From: Erwinia sp. SLM-02
GTDB taxonomy: Bacteria > Pseudomonadota > Gammaproteobacteria > Enterobacterales > Enterobacteriaceae
Direction: 5' to 3'
NCBI RefSeq assembly: GCF_037450285.1
Contig: NZ_JAQISN010000002.1
Coordinates: 1-64,000 of the forward strand
DNA: 64,000 nucleotides
Made by a program: the position numbers and the translations under genes. The notes below the pieces were generated by a model. It made no database searches, had not been told where the DNA came from, and worked only from the letters and a program-made list of their open reading frames with translations. Of the stretch, positions 33,844 through 42,232 are shown one piece after another; position 1 is the first letter of the stretch; each line of letters starts with the position of its first letter.

Positions 33844-34407
33844 TTACTTCAACGGCGGTAACCGTAAAATCACCGGTATCAACATCATTCCCCCGGCAAG
33901 TAAAGTCAGCACGACAGCGGCGGCGAAGACCCAAAGCCAGATTCGGCTCGCGTTAAACGGACCTTCCCCTGCCGATTGAGCAGAAATTGTCTTCTCTGAA
34001 AGTTCAGGCTGCTCACCAGGATGAGGTGCCTCACTCAGTGCGCCAGGCATGAGAACTTCATCGGCATCAATCTGCACTTTTACCCGATCGGCATCGATTC
34101 TGAAGCCCATTTTAGGTTCGGTGATAATCAGCGGGACTTCCAGACCAAGAGCCGCAAGCTGCTTCCTTAAACTGCTGATATAGTTGTTGAGATTGCTGCC
34201 GGAGGCAATCAGGTTGTGATCATCCCAGACTTTTTGCAACAGGGTATCGCGCGGCATTACGCTACCGTCACTTTCTAAAAATAAACAAAAGAGCCTGTTG
34301 CTGATTGGGGTTAGGACGCCCCTGGAGAGGTCGTCATCAATTCTCACCAAAGAACGGTCGTCGGGATTGTAGAGAAGCTGATTATCTATCCGGTATTGTT
34401 TCATCAT
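33844..34407 (-). CDS. ToxR/CadC-type winged-helix membrane regulator, apparently truncated
   Basis: A 187-residue protein with an N-terminal OmpR-type winged helix (about 10-105; GVLTPISNRLFCLFLESDGS, VWDDHNLIASGSNLNNYISS, TEPKMGFRI), a Pro/Glu-rich linker, and one transmembrane helix (about 156-181). This is the CadC/ToxR layout, which normally ends in a periplasmic sensor domain. Only about six residues follow the helix. It could be a short natural form, but the reading frame stays open past the stop. The ATG at 34407 is used; a GTG five codons earlier is possible. Target unknown. Confidence 0.75.
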   Translation of the reverse strand: MMKQYRIDNQLLYNPDDRSLVRIDDDLSRGVLTPISNRLFCLFLESDGSVMPRDTLLQKVWDDHNLIASGSNLNNYISSLRKQLAALGLEVPLIITEPKMGFRIDADRVKVQIDADEVLMPGALSEAPHPGEQPELSEKTISAQSAGEGPFNASRIWLWVFAAAVVLTLLAGGMMLIPVILRLPPLK

Positions 34408-34602
34408 CTGGCACTTGGGCACGCGGCTAATTTTGGAAGAATATCCAGATTAACCAGACCCAACAAGCTCATCAGTTCATCTATTAATACCATTAAGAAG
34501 AACAAGAACAATTCATGCATTAAGCCGAATAAAAATAATCATTACGCTGTTTTTTTAATGCTATGCAAAAAAATCGCAGATCGTTTTAAGATAGATACGT
34601 CC

Positions 34603-35493
34603 TTATTTTTGCCCGTACGCGCAGGTGATATCAATAACCTGCTGCGTGGCCGGTGATAAAAACGCATCCTGCAAAAAGGTGATGCCCACACGGCGGGTCA
34701 TCACCAGCTGGCTGTTATCAATACGCGTCAGCAATGAGGCAAATTCTTTTTCTGCCAGACTGTTTTCAGAAATAAAGCTCAGCAGGCCGCTGCTGGCAAT
34801 CAGCCCCGGAACGGCGGCCAGAGAGCTGATCTCGATTTTCACATCAGGCGCCGCACAGTGATTTTCATAGAAAATACGCTCCAGCCACTGGCGCATGGAA
34901 ACGGTTTTAGCAGGCAGGATCCAGCCATAGCGGCTGAGTTCACGCAGGCTGGCTGGCCCGTTCGCCAGAGGATGGGAACGAGAGGCGGCCACCACCACCC
35001 TATCGGTCGTTACCGGAAGCTGCACCACCGGTTTGTTATAGCCCACCAGCGGCCCAATAATGATATCCAGTTCATGCTTATCAAGCAGGCTGAACAGGAC
35101 ATCATTCATGCCTATCTGGATTTCCAGCTTCACATTTGGCGCTTCCTGCTGCAGGCGCTTGCATACCTCCGGCAGCAGAAACTGGGTCGCGGATCCCGCG
35201 CTGCCTACCCGTACCACTCCCCGTCGTCCGTTGCTTAACTCCGCCATGGTTTTCGCGACGTCATCCCACGAGCTTTGCAGCATCAGCCCACGCTGGTAAA
35301 GGATATCCCCCGCTTCGGTCAGCACCAGACCCCGGCCGGAACGCCTGAACAGTTTGATATTAAGATCTTTTTCCAGGCGAGCGATCGACTTAGAAAGCGC
35401 TGGCTGGGTGATATTGAGGTTTTGTGAAGCCTGTCCCAAATTCATTATGCGGGCCGCCTCCATAAAGTAACCTAACTCTCTGTTATTCATCAC
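34603..35493 (-). CDS. LysR-family transcriptional regulator
   Basis: A 296-residue LTTR with N-terminal helix-turn-helix (about 1-65; FMEAARIMNLGQASQNLNIT, QPALSKSIARLEKDLNIKLF) and a periplasmic-binding-like effector domain (about 90-290). It is divergent from the RraA-like aldolase and transporter genes, with a 116-bp AT-rich gap, so it is likely their regulator and to respond to a related carboxylate. No exact orthologue recognised. Confidence 0.88.
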   Translation of the reverse strand: MMNNRELGYFMEAARIMNLGQASQNLNITQPALSKSIARLEKDLNIKLFRRSGRGLVLTEAGDILYQRGLMLQSSWDDVAKTMAELSNGRRGVVRVGSAGSATQFLLPEVCKRLQQEAPNVKLEIQIGMNDVLFSLLDKHELDIIIGPLVGYNKPVVQLPVTTDRVVVAASRSHPLANGPASLRELSRYGWILPAKTVSMRQWLERIFYENHCAAPDVKIEISSLAAVPGLIASSGLLSFISENSLAEKEFASLLTRIDNSQLVMTRRVGITFLQDAFLSPATQQVIDITCAYGQK

Positions 35494-35609
35494 TCATTCC
35501 TGGAATTCATTGATCTAATAAAAAAGTATATTAGTGGAAATAAATCATCACAACAATAATGTCCGCAAGGATAGCAGGCGTAAACAGATGATATTAACGC
35601 AGAGGTACT

Positions 35610-36305
35610 ATGAATAACGAACGTAGCAGCTGGCCAGCCGGATTTTATATTGCTGAGCGTAAGAACATTCTCTCAAGCGAGATTATTGCAGAGTTTCAGT
35701 CTATTCCCGTCGCGGTGGCCGGAGACTGCACGGGGCGGATTAGCGGCGCGACCGGATTACAGCGTTACCATCAGGATGTGAATATCAGCATCTGCGGCCC
35801 GGCCATCACGGTTAAAGTCCGCCCGGGGGATAACCTGATGATCCATAAGGCGCTGGAGCAGGCGCAGCCCGGCGATGTGATCGTCATCGACGGCAGTGGC
35901 GACCTGACGCAGGCGCTGATCGGCGGACTGATCCGTACGACGGCGCTGACGAAGAAGATCGCCGGTTTTATCGTTGACGGAGCCATCCGGGATTTAGCCG
36001 AATGGGCCGATGGCCAGGTGCCGGTCTTTGCCAAAGGCCATACCCATCGCGGCCCGGATAAAAGCGGGCCGGGTGAAGTCAATGTGACGATTGCCTGCGG
36101 CGGCATGGTGGTTAACCCAGGCGATCTGGTGCTGGCTGACAGCGATGGCGCACTGGCTATTTCCCCGTATGACGCAGAGAGCGTGCTGGTCCGTGCCAAA
36201 GCGCATTTAAAGAAAGAGGACGCCATCAGAGCAAATAATGCCAGCGGCAGCAGCGATCCGGAACGATTTAACGCCATTTTGCGCAAAGCGGGTTGTCCGG
36301 TGTAA
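35610..36305 (+). CDS. RraA-like aldolase / decarboxylase (HMG/CHA aldolase type)
   Basis: A 231-residue RraA-fold protein. The active-site set of 4-hydroxy-4-methyl-2-oxoglutarate (HMG) aldolase and oxaloacetate decarboxylase is visible: GGLIRTTAL (about 110-118) and the metal/substrate motif DGAIRDLAEW (about 125-134). True RraA, the RNase E inhibitor, is shorter (161) and lacks these. The extended C-terminal helices match catabolic members. It is followed 32 bp later by a CitMHS transporter and controlled presumably by the divergent LysR. Likely substrate: a hydroxylated tricarboxylate or 2-oxo acid. Confidence 0.82.
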   Translation: MNNERSSWPAGFYIAERKNILSSEIIAEFQSIPVAVAGDCTGRISGATGLQRYHQDVNISICGPAITVKVRPGDNLMIHKALEQAQPGDVIVIDGSGDLTQALIGGLIRTTALTKKIAGFIVDGAIRDLAEWADGQVPVFAKGHTHRGPDKSGPGEVNVTIACGGMVVNPGDLVLADSDGALAISPYDAESVLVRAKAHLKKEDAIRANNASGSSDPERFNAILRKAGCPV

Positions 36306-36337
36306 AAATATCGTTAACCCATAATAAGGATAATAAT

Positions 36338-37663
36338 ATGTATCTTGCCCTGATTGGTTATGCACTTATTGCATGCCTGATGTTTTTCCTGATTAAAGGA
36401 AAAGCTACCCCCATCTCTTTATTTATTTTTCTTTCTATTATCGCCGGGTTTTGCGCAGGCTATACGCCGATGCAGATGAATGATTACATCATGAAAGGCG
36501 TGATGCAAACCGCGCCTAACGCGGTGTTATTTACTTTCTCAATTATATTTTTCAGTATTGTCACCGATGCCGGAGTATTCCAGCCGCTGGTTAACTGGCT
36601 GACCAAGATTGCCGGCAACAGCGTGGTGGCGATTGTGGTGGTAACCGGATGCATCGCGACTATTGCGCACCTTGACGGCTCATCCGTGCCGACGGTGCTG
36701 ATCACCATTGGTGCCATGCTGCCAATCTATAAGCAGTTTGGCATCAGGCCGGTGGTGCTGTTATGCATGCTGGCCGCGGGGATGGGCGTGACGAACTTTA
36801 CGCCGTGGGCCGGTCCGCTGGCGCGCGTTGCTGCCGTGTCCGGTCTTGATGTCAATGCCCTCTACCACCAGCTGATCCCCACGCAGGTGATTGGACTGGT
36901 CTGTATGATTGTACTGGGGCTGTATCTGGGCCTGCAGGAAAAACGGCGCATTGCTCGTGGCCTGCCGATCCCGGAGGCCGCGCTGGAGCCGGAGAAGGTG
37001 ACGGGTAAAGGCCACCATCAGGAGAATGGCACGCCAAACCGCCTGCTGTTTGCCCTTAACGTCACGCTGGTAGTCGGCGCAACGCTCCTGCTGCTCATTA
37101 CCCATATCCAGGCCTACATTATCTTTATGTGCGCGTTTTCCGCCGCGATGATTTTTAACTATCCCACCCTCAAGGCGCAGGAAGGCGTGATGAAAAAATA
37201 CGCTTACTCTGCCTATATGATTTCCGGCACGGTGATGGCGGCGGGGGTGTTCGTCGGTATTTTAAGCGGCGGTGGCGATGCCTCGATCCTGACGGAGATG
37301 GCTGACGTTGTACTCCACGTCATGCCCGATGCCTTAGGTTCCCATCTGCACATCATTATGGGACTCCTCGGCGGATTGATTGGTTTTGTAATTGGCCCGG
37401 ACGCCTTCTTTTACGGCATCTATCCTCTGGTCGCCAAGGTCGGTACCAATTACGGCTTAAGCTGGGAAGAAATGGGGCTGACGATGGTGGTGGGGAAAAA
37501 TATCACCATGATGCTCAGTCCGGTATTTGCAACCACCTACTTAGCGATTGGCCTGGCCGGCGTTGAATTGAAAGATCATATCCGTTTTTCCTTCTTACCT
37601 GTCGTGGTGTTCTCGTTTGTGATGGTGTTCTCACTGGTCCTGACCAATACGGTTCCACTTTAA
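36338..37663 (+). CDS. CitMHS-family citrate/carboxylate transporter
   Basis: A 441-residue inner-membrane protein with about twelve helices, family of Bacillus CitM (metal-citrate:H+ symport). Landmarks: AHLDGSSVPTVLITIGAMLP (a typical CitMHS/ion-transporter re-entrant motif), GVTNFTPWAGPLARVA, GGGDASILTEMA, and GPDAFFYGIYP. The ATG at 36338 behind AAGGATAA gives a normal N-terminus MYLALIGYALIAC; an upstream in-frame ATG would overlap the aldolase gene. Operon with the RraA-like gene. Confidence 0.88.
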   Translation: MYLALIGYALIACLMFFLIKGKATPISLFIFLSIIAGFCAGYTPMQMNDYIMKGVMQTAPNAVLFTFSIIFFSIVTDAGVFQPLVNWLTKIAGNSVVAIVVVTGCIATIAHLDGSSVPTVLITIGAMLPIYKQFGIRPVVLLCMLAAGMGVTNFTPWAGPLARVAAVSGLDVNALYHQLIPTQVIGLVCMIVLGLYLGLQEKRRIARGLPIPEAALEPEKVTGKGHHQENGTPNRLLFALNVTLVVGATLLLLITHIQAYIIFMCAFSAAMIFNYPTLKAQEGVMKKYAYSAYMISGTVMAAGVFVGILSGGGDASILTEMADVVLHVMPDALGSHLHIIMGLLGGLIGFVIGPDAFFYGIYPLVAKVGTNYGLSWEEMGLTMVVGKNITMMLSPVFATTYLAIGLAGVELKDHIRFSFLPVVVFSFVMVFSLVLTNTVPL

Positions 37664-38070
37664 GCTATTGGCCTGACACCCTTCTCCTCTGCGACCCGGC
37701 GGACCCTGCCCGAAAGCGACAGGTCCGCCACTATACCGACCGCTCTTTCGCGCATTCACTTTTCCCGCCTCCGGCAATCTGACAGCATCACAGCATCACA
37801 ACCTGCCATCCGTGCCCGATGCTCCTCAATAGCGACGCTCTCCGAACCTGATGCAAAGTTTGCGGCAAGCCTTCCGTTATTACCTGTGACAGCCCGTTGG
37901 TCCCTGGGCTACTATAGCGGTTGATAACGATGCATATCGCTGAGCCGGGTTAAGCGATTGATTTTAAATCGCAACTACCCGCCGAATTGTGCGTTATTTT
38001 AAGCAACATCGTGATACCAACGAAAACAATAAAATCACATTACACTTTAAATTCAATGGATTATCAAACC
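37664..38070 (+). other. Intergenic region between CitMHS gene and mutS
   Basis: About 400 bp. A GGCGGACC / GGTCCGCC stem (37698-37729, 16-base loop, no T run) may end the transporter transcript. The rest is non-coding and becomes AT-rich towards mutS, presumably its promoter. No clear -35/-10 pair is claimed. Confidence 0.45.
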
Positions 38071-40632
38071 ATGTCCGTGACTGACAACAAGAATCTCGAT
38101 TCCCATACCCCCATGATGCAGCAGTACCTGCGGCTGAAAGCGGAACATCCTGAAATTCTGATGTTCTACCGTATGGGCGACTTTTACGAGCTGTTTTACG
38201 ACGATGCCAAACGCGCCTCTCAGCTGCTGGAAATCTCGCTGACCAAACGCGGAGCCTCTGCCGGTGAGCCGATCCCCATGGCGGGCGTGCCCTATCACGC
38301 CGTGGAAAACTATCTGGCTAAGCTGGTGCAGCTGGGCGAATCCGTCGCGATTTGTGAGCAGGTCGGCGATCCGGCGCTGAGCAAAGGTCCGGTTGAGCGT
38401 AAGGTGGTGCGCATTGTCACCCCGGGAACGATCAGCGATGAGGCACTGCTGCAGGAGCGCCAGGATAACCTGCTGGCGGCAATCTGGCAGAGCGCACGCG
38501 GGTTTGGCTACGCCACCCTGGATATCAGCTCCGGCCGTTTCCGTGTGGCAGAACCGGAAGACCAGGAAACCATGGCGGCAGAACTGCAGCGCTCCAACCC
38601 GGCTGAACTGTTGTACCCGGAAGATTTTCCGTCAATGGCGCTGATTGAAAACCGTCGCGGCCTGCGCCGTCGCCCGCTGTGGGAGTTTGAGCTGGACACT
38701 GCCCGCCAACAGCTTAACCTGCAGTTCGCCACCCGCGATTTAAGCGGCTTTGGCGTAGAACAGGCGCACCAGGCGCTGCGTGCCGCTGGCTGCCTGCTGC
38801 AGTACGTGAAAGATACCCAGCGCACTTCGCTGCCGCACATCCGTTCGCTGACCATGGAGCGCCAGCAGGACAGCATCATTATGGATGCGGCCACCCGGCG
38901 AAACCTTGAAATCACCCAGAACCTCTCCGGCGGCATTGAAAATACGCTGGCTTCGGTGTTGGATAAAACCGTCACGCCTATGGGCAGCCGCATGCTGAAG
39001 CGCTGGCTGCACAGCCCCGTGCGCAACGTGCAGGTGATTACCCAGCGTCAGCAAAGTATCGCCGCCCTGCAGGATCTCAACGATGAACTGTCGCCGCTGC
39101 TGCGTCAGGTCGGCGATCTTGAGCGAATTCTGGCACGTCTGGCCCTGCGCACCGCACGCCCGCGCGACCTGGCCCGCATGCGCCATGCCTTCCAGCAGCT
39201 GCCGCTGCTGAACCAGGTGCTGGAAAATAATCAGACCGGCCATCTGCAAACCCTGCGCAGCCAGATGGGTGAGTTCGCAGAACTGCGCGAACTGCTTGAG
39301 CGCGCGATTATCGAAACCCCACCGGTACTGGTACGCGACGGCGGCGTCATCGCCCCGGGGTATAACGAAGAGCTGGATGAATGGCGGGCGCTAGCCGACG
39401 GCGCCACCGACTACCTGGATCGGCTGGAAATCCGCGAACGTGACAAACTCGGCCTGGATACGCTGAAGGTCGGGTTCAATGCCATTCACGGTTACTACAT
39501 TCAGGTCAGCCGTGGCCAGAGCCATCAGGTGCCGATCCACTATGTCCGCCGCCAGACGCTGAAAAACGCCGAACGCTATATCATCCCCGAGCTGAAGGAG
39601 TATGAAGACAAAGTTCTGACCTCCAAAGGCAAAGCGCTGACGCTGGAAAAAGCCCTGTATGAGCAGCTGTTCGACACGCTGCTTCCGCACCTTGAAGCGT
39701 TGCAGGTGAGCGCCGCGGCGCTGGCCGAACTGGACGTGCTGAGTAACCTGGCCGAACGCGCCTGGACGCTGAACTACAGCTGCCCGACGCTGAGCGATAA
39801 AGTGGGGATTAAGCTGACCGGCGGACGCCATCCGGTGGTTGAACAGGTGCTGAAAGAGCCGTTTATCGCTAACCCGCTGTCGCTTTCGCCGCAGCGTCGC
39901 ATGCTGATCGTCACCGGCCCCAATATGGGCGGTAAAAGTACCTATATGCGCCAGGCGGCGCTGATCACGCTGATGGCCTGTATCGGCAGCTTTGTTCCGG
40001 CGGAACAGGCGGTGATTGGTCCGGTAGACCGAATTTTCACCCGCGTCGGTGCGGCGGACGATCTGGCATCAGGCCGTTCCACCTTTATGGTCGAAATGAC
40101 CGAAACCGCGAATATCCTGCACAACGCTACCGAGTACAGCCTGGTGCTGATGGATGAAATTGGCCGTGGCACCTCCACCTATGATGGCCTGTCGCTGGCC
40201 TGGGCTTGCGCGGAAAGTCTGGCCACCCGCATTAAAGCGATGACGCTGTTTGCCACCCACTATTTCGAGCTGACCACGCTGCCGGATCAGATTGAAGGGG
40301 TGGCGAATGTCCATCTTGATGCCGTTGAGCACGGCGATACCATCGCCTTTATGCACAGCGTGCAGGACGGTGCGGCCAGCAAAAGCTACGGGCTGGCGGT
40401 TGCTGCGCTGGCGGGCGTGCCTAAGGATGTGATTAAGCGTGCGCGGCAGAAGCTGAAAGAGCTCGAAGCCCTTTCCGGCAACGCAGCCGCGACCCGGGCC
40501 GATGGTTCGCAGCTGCCTCTGCTGGTGGAAGAGACGTCGCCCGCCGTCGAGGCGCTGGAAGCGCTCGATCCTGATACGCTGTCGCCGCGCCAGGCGCTGG
40601 AGTGGATTTACCGCCTGAAATCGCTGGTTTAA
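38071..40632 (+). CDS. mutS: MutS, DNA mismatch recognition ATPase
   Basis: Recognises mismatches and recruits MutL. The 853 residues match E. coli when started at the ATG at 38071 (MSVTDNKNLDSHTPMMQQYL). Mismatch-binding Phe-X-Glu in MGDFYELFYD, Walker A GPNMGGKST (about 614-622), DEIGRGTSTYDG (Walker B), helix-turn-helix near 765, and the C-terminal tetramerisation tail ending RQALEWIYRLKSLV. fhlA and the hyp genes that precede it in E. coli are absent. Confidence 0.98.
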   Translation: MSVTDNKNLDSHTPMMQQYLRLKAEHPEILMFYRMGDFYELFYDDAKRASQLLEISLTKRGASAGEPIPMAGVPYHAVENYLAKLVQLGESVAICEQVGDPALSKGPVERKVVRIVTPGTISDEALLQERQDNLLAAIWQSARGFGYATLDISSGRFRVAEPEDQETMAAELQRSNPAELLYPEDFPSMALIENRRGLRRRPLWEFELDTARQQLNLQFATRDLSGFGVEQAHQALRAAGCLLQYVKDTQRTSLPHIRSLTMERQQDSIIMDAATRRNLEITQNLSGGIENTLASVLDKTVTPMGSRMLKRWLHSPVRNVQVITQRQQSIAALQDLNDELSPLLRQVGDLERILARLALRTARPRDLARMRHAFQQLPLLNQVLENNQTGHLQTLRSQMGEFAELRELLERAIIETPPVLVRDGGVIAPGYNEELDEWRALADGATDYLDRLEIRERDKLGLDTLKVGFNAIHGYYIQVSRGQSHQVPIHYVRRQTLKNAERYIIPELKEYEDKVLTSKGKALTLEKALYEQLFDTLLPHLEALQVSAAALAELDVLSNLAERAWTLNYSCPTLSDKVGIKLTGGRHPVVEQVLKEPFIANPLSLSPQRRMLIVTGPNMGGKSTYMRQAALITLMACIGSFVPAEQAVIGPVDRIFTRVGAADDLASGRSTFMVEMTETANILHNATEYSLVLMDEIGRGTSTYDGLSLAWACAESLATRIKAMTLFATHYFELTTLPDQIEGVANVHLDAVEHGDTIAFMHSVQDGAASKSYGLAVAALAGVPKDVIKRARQKLKELEALSGNAAATRADGSQLPLLVEETSPAVEALEALDPDTLSPRQALEWIYRLKSLV

Positions 40633-40776
40633 TCCGGCATTCCCTGGCGCAGGTTGATAAGCTGCTCCGGAAACTCTGCCTCGCAGCGGATCTGGGTAGA
40701 AATCAACCAGGGGTTTACGCGCCAGCTCACCGTGATGGGCCTGAGGGAGCTGCCTGCGGGCTGGGGTTATAACGCA

Positions 40777-40814
40777 CAAAAAAACGGGCTGGTAGATACC
40801 AGCCCGTTTTTTAT
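40777..40814. terminator. Bidirectional terminator between mutS and narI
   Basis: ACGGGCTGGT / ACCAGCCCGT stem with an AGAT loop, flanked by A7 and T6. Serves convergent mutS and narI. Confidence 0.93.
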
Positions 40815-40828
40815 TTCACCGTTTCTTT

Positions 40829-41506
40829 TCAGCGGCGGTTACGCACCAACTGGTAGCGGCGGGTGAGGTACTCCACCGGCGCACTCCAGATATGCACCAG
40901 GCGACAGAACGGGAACAACAGGAACAGCGTCATGCCCAGTACCATGTGCACGCGGTAAATAAATGCCACGCCTTCCAGGTGCTGTGAGGCTCCGCCGTGG
41001 AAGGTCACTACGGCCTGTGCCCAACCCACCAGCTTCATCATCTCTAAACCATCAGCATGCTGTGCCGAGAATGGAATGGTCAGCAGCCCCAGCGCAGCCT
41101 GAATCACCAGCAGCGTCAGGATCATAATGTCAGCAAAGCTGCTGGTTGCCCGCACGCGAACGTTAGTCAGACGGCGCTTCAGCAGCAGGCCACCGCCGAT
41201 CAGCGTCATGGCACCACAGATACCCCCGGCAATCATTGCCAGCTGCTGCTTGGCGGCAATCGGCAGAAACGACTGATACACCCAGTGCGGAGTCAGCAGG
41301 CCCACAATATGGCCGAAGAAAATACCGAGGATCCCGATGTGGAACAGGTTAGAGGCCAGCCGCATGCCTTTTTTACTCAGCATCTGACTTGAGCCTGCCC
41401 GCCAGCTGTACTGGCCGTAATCATAGCGCAGCCAGCTTCCTACCAGAAATACCGTACCGGCCAGATAGGGGTAGATATCAAAAAAGAACATATTTAAAAA
41501 TTGCAT
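40829..41506 (-). CDS. narI: NarI, nitrate reductase A gamma (cytochrome b) subunit
   Basis: Quinol-oxidising dihaem b subunit that anchors NarGH to the inner membrane. 225 residues, five transmembrane helices, starting MQFLNMFFFDIYPYLAGTVF. Haem-ligand histidines lie in FHIGILGIFFGHIVG and YRVHMVLGMT / RLVHIWSAP. Last gene of narK-narGHJI, three bases after narJ. Confidence 0.98.
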   Translation of the reverse strand: MQFLNMFFFDIYPYLAGTVFLVGSWLRYDYGQYSWRAGSSQMLSKKGMRLASNLFHIGILGIFFGHIVGLLTPHWVYQSFLPIAAKQQLAMIAGGICGAMTLIGGGLLLKRRLTNVRVRATSSFADIMILTLLVIQAALGLLTIPFSAQHADGLEMMKLVGWAQAVVTFHGGASQHLEGVAFIYRVHMVLGMTLFLLFPFCRLVHIWSAPVEYLTRRYQLVRNRR

Positions 41507-41509
41507 AAC

Positions 41510-42232
41510 CTACTCTCCCCTTGTCTGGCTGAGTGTCGAAACGTCGAGATACTGCGGGGTTACTGCTCCCGCGAAACGGCGCTGATGTGTGGCAGTACAG
41601 CCTTCACCCTGTGGGTTCATGCGGGCAATAAAGGACACCTGCTCCTCTTCCCATACCGCATCAAGTGCCTGTGGCGTATCGTCACGCGTTTCGCCGGCAA
41701 CCTGAGACTGTAGCGATTGCGGGCTGGCACTGCTGCCGGACAGATCCAGCAGCAGCGGGAACAGCCGGGCATAAGCACTGCCGCGCTGTTCCAGCCGGGC
41801 GCCCAGAAGCGCCAGGATAGGCGCCACGTCCTGCAGACCCTGTCGAACGCGGTCCATCCCGCCCTGAGCCAGGTATTCCAGATAAAGCGGCAGATGATCC
41901 GGCAGTTCGCGGGCATCCAGCTCCAGGCCATCGGCACGGTACTGCTCCATCAGATCAACCATGGCCTGGCCGCGATCGCGTGATTCCCCGTGCACATGCT
42001 CAAACAGCAGCAGCGAGGTAGCACGCCCACGATCGAACAGTTCACAGTAATCGGATTGCAGATCCAGCAGCGGTCGTTCTGCACACTGGCAGATAAACTC
42101 TGCCAGCAGGGTTTTGTGCTCGCGAGTGAGTTCATTCGCTTCCTGCAGCGCAGTCAGCAGCTCTTCCTGATGATCGAAGAGTTCCTGCTCCGGGTAATCC
42201 AGCAGGCGGGCGATAAGGCGTATCGCAATCAT
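41510..42232 (-). CDS. narJ: NarJ, nitrate reductase assembly chaperone
   Basis: System-specific chaperone that binds apo-NarG until the molybdenum cofactor and Fe-S clusters are in place. 240 residues, all-helical TorD-like family: RLLDYPEQELFDHQEELLTAL and LFDRGRATSLLLFEHVHGES are the conserved parts. Not in the final enzyme. ATG overlaps the narH stop by four bases. Confidence 0.97.
   Translation of the reverse strand: MIAIRLIARLLDYPEQELFDHQEELLTALQEANELTREHKTLLAEFICQCAERPLLDLQSDYCELFDRGRATSLLLFEHVHGESRDRGQAMVDLMEQYRADGLELDARELPDHLPLYLEYLAQGGMDRVRQGLQDVAPILALLGARLEQRGSAYARLFPLLLDLSGSSASPQSLQSQVAGETRDDTPQALDAVWEEEQVSFIARMNPQGEGCTATHQRRFAGAVTPQYLDVSTLSQTRGE

Noticed and set aside
40654..40866. 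Plus-strand 70-codon frame after mutS
   Set aside because: Passes through the strong terminator at 40777-40814 and into narI; no ribosome-binding site.
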